DNA of 64,000 nt from Lichina pygmaea (Eukaryota; Ascomycota; Lichinomycetes; Lichinales; Lichinaceae), in assembly GCA_963422465.1 (NCBI GenBank), contig OY730174.1, positions 3,622,914 to 3,686,913 of the forward strand, given 5' to 3'. The translations under genes and the position numbers were made by a program. The stretch's first letter is position 1. Every line of letters starts with the position of its first letter. The notes under the pieces are model-generated. The model had not been told where the DNA came from and ran no database searches. It saw only the letters and a list, made by a program, of their open reading frames with translations. This document shows, one piece after another, positions 21,503-30,063 of the stretch.

Positions 21503-21938
21503 TGTTGCGGTCTGTACCGTACTGTCCTATCCGAGTATAGGATTAGGGCGAGAGGCGGAAGGCGGGTTGGTTCTCGCAGGAGAGGAGTGTCAAGGAGTGC
21601 GAAGGGGTTTGGTGGAACGTGGTGGTGGTGACACCTGATCAACGGCTTCGTACAAAAGGATTGTATTGAAGTAGATCTAGTTGTCTGGATCACAACATGA
21701 GTTGAAGACGATCATTCCATAGGGGAACTATCGCCTGGCTATATAGTGCCCAGTTCGTGAGCAGAGTGAGCTCTGCTCACTTTGCTCACTTTTCATGCAC
21801 GCTGCAGTGAGCAGGGTGAGCTCTGCTCACTTTGCTCACTTTTCATGCACGCTGCGGCGAGCTGGGTGAGCTCTGCTCACTTTGCTCACTTGTTCGTGCA
21901 TATGCATGCTGCGGCAAGCACCCCCTGGTTTGTCTCGC

Positions 21939-21952
21939 CGGTCACGTGACCG
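21939..21952. promoter_or_regulatory. CGG-N8-CCG inverted triplet around CACGTG, Gypsy-A1 LTR
   Basis: CGGTCACGTGACCG is a perfect palindrome. The CACGTG core (an E-box, bHLH type) is kept in the A2 LTRs as well, whereas the flanking CGG/CCG is perfect only here and has transitions in the other two A1 LTRs. Binding factor not shown. Confidence 0.45.
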
Positions 21953-22012
21953 GTTCCCGTGTCACACTGTCTGGTACTTCTGTCCAGTATCCTGTCTGCT
22001 GCTTTCTGTGAG

Positions 22013-22021
22013 TATATAAAG
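22013..22021 (+). promoter_or_regulatory. Antisense-facing TATA box in Gypsy-A1 LTR
   Basis: TATATAAAG, 69-77 bp before the ATG of the antisense gene (22090) and reading towards it. A TATA box at the matching place exists in the differently built A2 LTR (48151-48158), which supports a dedicated promoter for the antisense gene. Confidence 0.55.
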
Positions 22022-22089
22022 ACTGTGTTCCTCCTGGGTCGTAACACTATCCTCCTCTCCATCTTTCATCATCTTGATGAAATCTGGTC

Positions 22090-22590
22090 ATGCCTCCAAA
22101 GTCACGTGCGACTATTAGCCGAACTCAGCTGGCTGCTCAAATCCGCGATCGGGGTTTTGTTTCGCGTACACCCTGCGACTTTTGTGTTCTCCGTGGTCGT
22201 CCGTGCTTCCAGATGCTGGGAGAAGACGATAAGTTGAAATGTGCTGCGTGCACTCGGCGTGGAAGGTCTTGTGTCTCTGTGTCCTGGGAATCTTTGAACA
22301 TGTCCCGGGACAACCTCCGTGAGGATGTTGCCACTGACGAGGCAACACGTGATGCACTCTTTGAACAACTTGCCACAGTGCAGGCTTGTCTGTCTCGGAA
22401 GTGAAAGGTGTTGGAGGGCACCGAGGTCTGTACAAGGCAGAAGCTTCAGTGCTTGGTGAAAGAGATGGAGTCGGATGGCGAGGATTTGACTTGATCAGTC
22501 ATTGACGTGTCCCTCCTGCAGGCCGAGCTGTTCAGTCCTGCTCCTGCCGAAACTGTCGCAGAAGAAGCTGGCAGTTCGCGAGGTTCTTGA
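22090..22590 (+). pseudogene. Gypsy-A1 antisense Zn2Cys6/coiled-coil gene
   Basis: Opposite strand to gag-pol, 43 nt inside the 3' LTR. The N-terminal 105 codons are open: MPPKSRATISRTQLAAQI, then cysteines in the pattern C-x2-C-x6-C-x11-C-x2-C-x6-C, with CAACTRRGRSC closely resembling the second half of fungal Zn2Cys6 domains. A helical stretch with leucine heptads follows. The 3' end overlaps the chromodomain end tail to tail by about 60 bp. A few breaks in this copy. Confidence 0.75.
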
Positions 22591-25500
22591 GTGGTTCCCA
22601 GGTATTTTCTGAGTCTGGGTATCCTTTCCACTTGACGAGGTATTGCTGACCTTTCCTAGCCAGGATCTGTTCAACCTCAAACTCTTGTTCTTCTTCGGGT
22701 TGGTAATGGAATGTTTCCTGCAAGGGTGTGCTCTGGTCGGCTGGTTCAATCATTGATATATGAAAGTTTGGATGGACTCTGGCATCCCTTGGTAGTCGCA
22801 GTCTGATGTTGACTGGTCCAGTTCTTTCTTCGACTGAAAATGGTCCGACCTTAACATGGTCCAGTTTCTTTGTTCTTGGTTTCTTCGTTTTCCAATTTCT
22901 TGTGAGGAGGTAGACTTTATCCCCCTTCTTTAGCTGAGGTGCCATTTTCGATTTCTTGTCCATCTGACATTGTATTTTTTCTGAGGTCTCTTGAAGGTAG
23001 TGCCTCATCATCATGTGCGTTTGTCGTAGGAGCTTGTCATGTTGGAGTGCTTTCTCCACGTTTGGTGAAGCTCTGCTTGGCATCCTGATGTTTGCATGTT
23101 GTCCAAAATTGGCAAAAAATGGTGATTCCTTTGTTGAGTCTGATCTGTGCTGGTTGATTGCCAGCTGTGCCACCGGTAATAACTGTACCCAATTGCTGTG
23201 GGTTTTGTTGATGTAATGCTGTAGGTAAGTCTCCAGGACTTGGTTCGCTCGCTCTGTCTGGCTGTCAGTTCGTGGGTGATAGGCCGTAGACATTTTGGGT
23301 TTTGTTCCCATAGCTGCACTGATTGTCTTCCAGTAGTTGGATGTGAAGAGTTTATCTCTGTCTGTAATGATCGTGATTGGAACTCTGTGGTCTCTGACTA
23401 GTCTGTCCAGTAAGAGGTGTCCTAACTATTCTGCTGTGTGGGTATCCTTGAATGGTACTGTTATTAGATATTTTGTGAATCTGTCCACTATCACCATAAT
23501 CAAGTCGTAGGTGATTCCTGTGACTGGGTCTTTGGACTTGGGTAGCTTTGTGATAAAGTCCATTGACACGTCTTCCCACAGGCCTCTCGGTATCGTGTTC
23601 GGGTGTCCTTCTCCGTATGGCTTGTGTCTCCCATATTTGTTTTTCTGGCATAGTAGACACTTGCTGATGTAGTTTGTAACATGTTGTCGGAGGTTAATGA
23701 CATTGTTCCCTGCCCGTTGGATAAGGTCTGTGGTTTTGGAGATTCCTGGGTGACCATGTGCTGGATTGTCGTGGTAGTTCCTTATTAGTTCTTCAGTGTC
23801 TTCTGCCGTGAGCTTGTTGATCTGTGGCTGGGGCACCAGGTTTCCTTGCTGGTCCTGCTGTAAGATCATTCCTTGGCGTTCATCATCTTCCATGTGGTCT
23901 TTTCGTCGGCTTAGTGTGTCTGCTCTCCCATTGTCTTGTCCAGGGGTGTACAAGATCTTGAACTTGTATTGCCCTAGGAGTTCAGCCCATCTGACTTGCC
24001 GTCTGTTCAGCTTCTTGGTTGTTGTGAACATTGTCAGATTCTTGTGGTCTGTGAGAATAGTGAGTTCAGAACTGCTTTCCGCATACACTCTCCAGTGTTC
24101 GAGTGCGTTGACAACTGCCAGTAGCTCTTTATCGTGGATATCATAGTTTTGTTCCGCTTGTGTCATCTTTCGTGAGTAGTAGGCAACTGGGTGCCACTTG
24201 CCATCTGCCTGTTGGCATAGACATGCTCCCACTGCTTGATCTGAAGCGTCTGTCTTGATTCGTGTCGGCTGGCCTGTCTTGAAGTTGAGGAGAACTGGTT
24301 CCTTGGCGCAAGTGTCCTTGAGCTGTTGGAATGCTTTTTGTTGTCTCTCTGTCCACCAGTACTCCACATCCTTCTTTGTGAGTTCTGTCAGTGGTGTTGC
24401 CATCTGTGAGTAGTTCTTGATGAACTGTCGGTTGAAGTTGGCAAATCCCAGGAAGGCTTGTACTTCCTTAACTGATGTCGGTGTTGGCCATTGCTGAATC
24501 ACTTTGATTTTCTCAGGGTCAATCTTGATCCCTTCAATCTCTATGATGTATCCAAGGAATTCAACTTCTGGTTTGTTGAACTCGCATTTCTTCGGGTTGA
24601 GCTTGAGCCCTGCCTCTTGTAGGCATCGTAGAACATCCTTCACATGTTTGGTATGTTCTTGTTGCGTGTTCGAGTAGACAAGAATGTTGTCCAGGTAGGT
24701 GATAGCTGTTTGGTCCAGGTGTGCTCTGATGACGTTGTTGATCAATGCTTGACATGTTGCTGGTGCGTTTGTGAGTCTGAATGGCATAACCAGATACTTG
24801 TAGTGTCCGTATCGGGTTCTGAAGGCTGTCTTCCATTCTTCTCCTTCTTTCATGCGTATCAGGTTGTATGCTCCTTTCAAGTCCAGCTTGGTAAAGATTG
24901 TAGCTTGGCTGATCCTGTCTCGCAATTTGTTCGCATTTGGCAACGGATATCAGTTCTTGATGGTAATGTTGTTGAGTTTCCTGTAGTCCACACAAAGTCG
25001 AAGACTTCCGTCTTTCTTTGGTGCAAATAGTATCGGGTATCCTGCTGGTGATTGAGATTCTCGAATGAAACCCCTTTTCAGGTTTTCCTCCAGGTACTCG
25101 CAAAGTACTTGGAGCTCTTTCTCTGATAACTGGTAAATTAGTCCAAATCCTGGCTCCATCCCTGGTTGCAACTTGATCTCATGATCCCAAGGTTGGTGCT
25201 TAGGCAACACTGCTGTCGTTGTCTCTTCCTGAAAGAGGTTATCATACCCAGGTCAGTACTCTTCAGGGATCTCCAGAGGGTTAACAACTTCCTCTCTCTT
25301 CATCTCTGACTGTTTGGCCACCTGGTTCCGGGGTGTGCCTGTCAAGGTGGACCTCTTCTTTTGAGAGTTGTCCTTTCTGTCGGTGAGGTTCCACTGAGGA
25401 CTCCTTCCCTCATCTGTCCACGCCTTCTGCGGCTGGTAACAGGTCCGAGCTGTGTTGTTAGTGCAGTTCCTAAACATGAGTACTCCTGTCTTCCAGTTAA

Positions 25501-25801
25501 CAACTGGGTTGTGCTTCTTTAGCCAAGGCATCCCCAAGTAGATATCCTGAGTGGCCAACTCGACGATATCAAGGTGGATCCTTTCAGCATGGTGTCCGGT
25601 AACCATTTCCATTGGCTGCGTCTCATGGCAGACTAGCTCTGTCTGTCCATTTGCCATCGCAAGCTGATAGGGCTGCTGCTTGCGTCTCCTTCCAGTGCTG
25701 AGGGTATCGTAAAGTTGTCTTGAAATGTAGTTCCCACTGGCTCCAGAGTCAACAAGTGCGTATGTCCGTATCGGCGTGTTGGCGTATAGTGACACAGGCA
25801 A
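22532..25801 (-). pseudogene. pol: Gypsy-A1 pol region
   Basis: Order in minus-strand sense: protease (VDSGASGNY near 25740), reverse transcriptase (VDYRKLN near 24970; the catalytic YLDD motif reads YLDN near 24690 here and in the other A copies), RNase H (TDASDQ near 24240, HDKELLAVV near 24130), integrase (zinc region near 23650-23780, MDFITKLPKS near 23540, YHPRTDSQTER near 23260) and chromodomain (EVEQIL to [17 protein letters not shown] near 22590-22690). The long frames still readable make this the reference for the A family. Broken in a few places. Confidence 0.9.
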
Positions 25802-25869
25802 TCACAGGTGCTTTGCGTTGCTAGGGGTCATGTTGTTGAGCTCCCGATGTCGCCCCTTGACAAGGGAGT

Positions 25870-27369
25870 TCAGTCTTTTCCTGATCGAAGTGTCTTACCA
25901 CTGACTGGGCAATAGGTCCAGCCATTCCCATCAGTTCTGAGGAATCCGTTCATGAATTTGTCTTGCTGATGCTTGTCACATCCAGGCTTGAGGCAGTACT
26001 GCCAATTGTCGACGTAGCAGTTGTAGTTGTTGCCTTGCTGTAGGAACATAAGGTGTTCGTGCCAATCATGTGTGTGCCCGGGGAATGCAGTGTGTTGGTG
26101 TTTGTCCCAAAGATAGATCTCACACGCATCCTTCTCGCAATTGACCCAATGCTTGTGGCAGGTGGCGTGGTAGGGTGAATGTCCTCCATACCTTTGTAGT
26201 TGTTCGTGGTAGGTGCAGTAGTGCCTCGTGCAAAACATCCACTGTAGTTCACCGTGCTGTAGATTTCGTGGGTCCATGCTGTAAGCATAGCTTCCTCGTG
26301 GTATTTCTTCTTTGATAGACTCGGGTTTGTCTCAGTCCCCATCAGAGGTGGTTAAGAGCTCCTGTCCCTTGTCCTGACCTGTTAGTTCTGGTAGGTCCTT
26401 GCCTCCTGATGTTGCCAGTTGGTGGGCTGCTTCCAATGTCTGATCGTAGTCGTCCTATTGTTCGAGGGATAGCTGAGCCTCTCCTGGTGGGTCCTCTGGC
26501 TTGATGACATTCCAGTCTCTGTCGAGCGTATTAAGTTGCTGTCGGTGCACCTTGTTCTTTGAACGACAGTCTTTCGCCATGTGGCCTAGCTTGCCACAGG
26601 CATAGCACTTCAGTGCTTTCCCCTTTTTGTTGTTCCTTCCCTTCGTGAACCTTCCCTTGTGGTGGACTGCATCCAGTTCCATGGGTGCATAGCCATATGG
26701 GTCATGTGGTGGTGCCTTGTTAGGCAGCTTGTAGTGGTTGCTCACATGCCATGCGGGGTGGCTGTATCCTCCATCGTGGCGTTTCTCCATCACTCGCTCG
26801 AATAGTTTGTCATCAATGTTGATTGCTTGTGTGATGAGTTCGTCCAGTGTGTCGACTGCTCGTCTGTCAAAGGTGATTTCATCCTTCACGTTTTCCTTGA
26901 GTCCACGTCGGTACATGACCATCAGGGCGTTGTTGTCCCAGTCAGTCAGTACTGAGTATTGTTTGAACTGTGTGGTGTACTCTGCGGCTGAGCGTTGTTG
27001 TTTGATGTGCTGGATCATTCGTATAGCCACTTTGTCTTCATTAGATGGTCCAAGGATCCTTTTGATCTTGTCCTTGAATCGCGTCCATTTCGTCATCCAT
27101 TCTGTTGTGCTGTTGTGGTCTCCGTTTCCTGAGAGATGTTTGTTGATGTAGGGCTTGATCCATCGATAGGCATTACCTCTCATGTAAGTGGTTGCGAAGA
27201 GGGGCCACTTTTCCTTAGGCAGCTTCGTCTCTGGTTGGAATTGAAAGTAGACTTGGAGTTGCATGAGCCAGTCGTCGACCTTGTTTCTTTCACTGTAGAA
27301 CAGGTCTGGCTTGGCGACGCTGATCTTTCCATCTGGGAAGTTGGGGTTGGTTGCTCCTGAGGTACTCAT
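25870..27369 (-). pseudogene. gag: Gypsy-A1 gag region with Cys/His-rich tail
   Basis: Gag frame of 304 residues from ATG 27369 (MSTSGATNPN), with Ty3-type core, basic linker and zinc knuckle CYACGKLGHMAKDC near residues 260-275. Downstream, before protease, lies a second Cys/His-rich stretch (25870-26277) with CTRHYC, HATCHKHWVNC and CDKHQQ motifs, conserved in all four A copies. I do not recognise it as a named domain; a second nucleic-acid-binding module is plausible. Confidence 0.85.
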
Positions 27370-27377
27370 CCTTGAGG

Positions 27378-27385
27378 GTCTTCAA
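27378..27385 (-). other. Gypsy-A1 candidate self-priming primer-binding site
   Basis: Plus-strand GTCTTCAA, 2 nt inside the 5' LTR, is complementary to TTGAAGAC at 27597-27604 in the same LTR. The latter lies about 30 nt downstream (element sense) of a TATATA box, where the transcript should begin. Gag starts only 18 nt from the LTR, leaving little room for a tRNA site. Confidence 0.65.
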
Positions 27386-27387
27386 AG

Positions 27388-27931
27388 TGTTGCAGTCCGT
27401 ACCGTACTGTCCTATCCGAGTATAGGATTAGGGCGAGAGGTGGAAGGCGGGTTGGTTCTCGCAGGAGAGGAGTGTCAAGGAGCGCGAAGGGGTTTGGTGG
27501 AACGTGGTGGTGGTGACACCTGATCAACGGCTTCGTACAAAAGGATTGTATTGAAGTAGATCTAGTTGTCTGGATCACAACATGAGTTGAAGACGATCAT
27601 TCCATAGGGGAACTATCGCCTGGCTATATAGTGCCCAGTTCGTGAGCAGAGTGAGCTCTGCTCACTTTGCTCACTTTTCATGCACGCTGCAGTGAGCAGG
27701 GTGAGCTCTGCTCACTTTGCTCACTTTTCATGCACGCTGTGGCGAGCTGGGTGAGCTCTGCTCACTTTGCTCACTTGTTCGTGCATATGCATGCTGCGGC
27801 AAGCACCCCCTGGTTTGTCTCGCCGGTCACGTGACTGGTTCCCGTGTCACGCTGTCTGGTACTTCTGTCCAGTATCCTGTCTGCTGCTTTCTGTGAGTAT
27901 ATAAAGACTGTGTTCCTCCTGGGTCGTAACA
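27388..27931 (-). repeat. Gypsy-A1 5' LTR (544 bp)
   Basis: TGTTGCAG to CGTAACA, same length as the partner LTR and same internal tandem blocks. It is followed by the AGTTG duplication at 27932-27936. Confidence 0.95.
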
Positions 27932-27949
27932 AGTTGAGAGGACTGGGTT

Positions 27950-28386
27950 TTTTTGATTTGATTTGATTCTTACACTGATTCGGCTGTTAAGCCATGCAGA
28001 AGTTCTTGAAGAAATTTTTGTCTCTGGTAGACTTGACTCAGGAGCCTCACGTATTTACCATACACCCCGTGGTTTGTAGTGTACGTACTGTGGGAAAACC
28101 CCAAACCCTGTAGGGGAAATAGGAAAACCACAGTAATGAGGGTTTGTGGATCTTGACAGATATTGGGTGAGCTATTTCTTGAGGGCTTTCATACATCTTG
28201 CGAGGAGTACATCTTAGACAAGTTCTATGAATCTCAGGGGTTTTTTGTGGCAGAATGTGGGGTGGGTCAGATTCAAACTGATGACTAGTTTAGTCAGGTT
28301 CTCCAGGCCTGACACCACTAGTTCCAGGTCATGGGTGCCACGTAGTGGGAAACTCTCACCAGCTTCCCACTACACCATGCCGCCCC
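27950..28386 (-). mobile_element. tRNA-related SINE
   Basis: 437-bp element on the minus strand flanked by a 14-bp target duplication GAGAGGACTGGGTT (27936-27949 and 28387-28400). The 5' end (28386 downward) begins GGGGCGGCATGGTGTAGTGG, which has a good RNA polymerase III A box (28367-28377); a B-box-like GTTTGAATC lies at 28270-28278 on the same strand. The A-B distance is longer than in a normal tRNA. The 3' end is GTGTAAGAATCAAAT followed by an A-rich tail, shared with the LINEs here, which marks the LINE as its likely mobilising partner. No coding capacity. I see no second copy in the window. Confidence 0.85.
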
Positions 28387-28429
28387 GAGAGGACTGGGTT
28401 ATCCAGTAGGCTAACAGGTGTAACCAAGA

Positions 28430-28703
28430 TTCCACAGGTGACAGTGGACCAAGAAGAACTTTTTCCTACTTGGTTAGTAGACTGGAAAGACAGCTCTGCA
28501 GGTGCTGGCATAGTCTGCAGAGTCTGTAAGACCTGCAAGGCATAGTCAGCTTTTGTACAAGAGATCTGCAAAGATAACACAAAACAGTTAACAACTGTGA
28601 GGTGTGGTATATAATAGTAGTGACAGAGGTAGAGCCTGGGCCTACTACAAGACTGTCTATATAGTCTGAGAGAATAGATGCACATGCCAGTTTGTACAGA
28701 GTG
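28430..28703. repeat. Unclassified repeat R, first part
   Basis: Aligns with 61239-61515 from TTCCACAGGTGACAGTG onward. Split by Gypsy-B and continued at 34021. No reading frame or terminal repeat was recognised; it may be an eroded piece of another retroelement. Confidence 0.7.
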
Positions 28704-28977
28704 TGTCACGGTTCTGGCCCAGTTGCATATCTGGCACAAGTCACGCACCTTGCCGGGAAGTTCCATCTGCACTGTTGCCTGTTTGCTCCGCCGTTGCCTG
28801 ATCCCCTGCCTATAAGAACTTCTCCTGCTCCCCCAGCTTCTTCTCTTCCTTTCTCTTTTTCTTCCTTCCTCGTCTTTCGTCTTGTACATCAATCCAAGTC
28901 TCAAGTCTCAAGCCAAGTCAGGTCAAGGTTACCGAATCAGTTAGGCTTGAGTTCTGCTCTGCCATTGCCTTGTCACA
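28704..28977 (+). repeat. Gypsy-B 5' LTR (274 bp)
   Basis: TGTCACGG to TGTCACA. A TATAAG at 28811-28816 is the likely core promoter. It has one extra 7-bp AGTCTCA unit relative to the 3' LTR. Confidence 0.96.
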
Positions 28978-28979
28978 CT

Positions 28980-28988
28980 ACGAAAGAC
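28980..28988 (+). other. Gypsy-B candidate self-priming primer-binding site
   Basis: ACGAAAGAC starts 2 nt after the LTR and is complementary to GTCTTTCGT at 28872-28880, about 55 nt downstream of the TATA box. Same geometry as in Gypsy-A and Gypsy-C. Confidence 0.6.
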
Positions 28989-29035
28989 CAACCCAACCAT
29001 AACACACTTCACCAAGCCACGTTCACGTCCTTGTC

Positions 29036-29990
29036 ATGTCTCAACAACCAGACCAAGCCATGCCAGTTGCTGGAAATGACGAGTTCCTTCGCAACATGTT
29101 TGCAGAGTTCATGCGAATTCAAGCTACTAACACTACTCCCAAGTCCAAGTCCGAACGCACTGCTGACCCAGAGATCTTCAGTGGTGATGGCGGAAACACG
29201 GAAATCACGCATGAGAAGCTTGAGAGCTTCATCACGTCACTGTCACTCAAGATGACGCTCAACGCTGACCGGTACCCCACGGAAACATCGCGGATTGCGT
29301 ACGTCTTTTCACGCACGACTGGCACTGCGCAGTCCTACATCTCAGCTAAGATCACGGCTGGCCAGTACATTGACTGGCACGACATCGTCCAAGATCTCCG
29401 GAACGCCTTCTCCGACCCAGACCCAGAGTTCCTAGCTCAGAGGAAGCTCATCACCTTACGTCAGGCCAACCGTTCCTTTGCCGAGTTCTTCACAGAGTTC
29501 AATCAGTATGCTCCACGCACAGGCTTCAACGACAAGGCCTTGAAGTGCCATCTTCGATGCGCTGTCTCTGAAGAGCTTGCCAAGCAGCTTGTCAGCATCA
29601 ACCTCAAGGACATCAGCTATCAGAAGCTTGTTGAGGAATGCCAGCTGCAGGACAACCAGTTGCGTGCCACTTCTGCCAACTCTCGCCGTCCACGTCAAGC
29701 ACCTCCCACCCAAGCCTCAGTTCCACGGTCAGGAGCTTCAGTTCTGCGTCCAGGGTTCATCAAGCCAGCCTTCACGCCACAGCCACCAAGTCCTACCATG
29801 GATCTCAGCCGCTCTAAGCTGACGCCAGAAGAGCGAGAACGTCACTGAAGCAAAGGCCTCTGCTTCTACTGTGGGAACCAGGGTCACGTCTCAACCTTCT
29901 GTCCAGCGAAAAGCATGCCTGTTGTTGCCACCACCACAACCACCACCAAGTCTGCCACTGTTGAGACTACTCCAGAGTCGGAAAACAAGT
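29036..29990 (+). pseudogene. gag: Gypsy-B gag region
   Basis: Starts MSQQPDQAMPVAGNDEF. A Ty3-type capsid core covers about residues 40-200 (FVTSLSLKM-like helices, RTTGTAQSYI, FAEFFTEFNQYAPRTGF), then a Pro/Ser/Arg-rich linker. A CCHC zinc-knuckle motif (CFYCGNQGHVSTFC) is seen near 29865-29910. The region has about one break. Pol lies in another frame and overlaps the end, consistent with the frameshift expression known in the group. Confidence 0.88.
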
Positions 29991-30063
29991 AGTCCTTGGT
30001 CATCGTCGCGCCCAAGGACATGAAAAGGATCTCCATGTTGGCTATCTGTCTCCAGACCAGCGA

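Larger units (their letters stand above)
21503..22046 (-). repeat. Gypsy-A1 3' LTR (544 bp)
   Basis: TGTTGCGG to CGTAACA. It has three tandem GTGAGCTCTGCTCAC blocks at about 21765-21890 that can fold into hairpins, a palindromic CCGGTCACGTGACCGG at 21938-21953, and a TATATAAAG facing inward at 22013-22021. Confidence 0.95.
21503..27931 (-). mobile_element. Gypsy-A1, full-length copy
   Basis: 6.4-kb chromovirus on the minus strand with two 544-bp LTRs and a 5-bp target duplication AGTTG (21498-21502 and 27932-27936). Parts in element sense: 5' LTR, primer site, gag with zinc knuckle and a Cys/His-rich tail, protease, reverse transcriptase, RNase H, integrase, chromodomain, an antisense extra gene, 3' LTR. 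The LTRs differ at about seven positions by eye, all transitions (about 1.3%), so it is fairly recent. It is broken, with roughly half a dozen or more breaks, but is the best-kept A copy. Confidence 0.96.

Noticed and set aside
24644-25030. 128-codon plus-strand frame opposite to Gypsy-A reverse transcriptase
   Set aside because: Mirror of a conserved pol segment; no independent signal.
28270-28386. Genuine tRNA gene
   Set aside because: A- and B-box-like strings are present, but the spacing is too long, no complete cloverleaf can be drawn, and the flanking duplication plus LINE tail mark a SINE.
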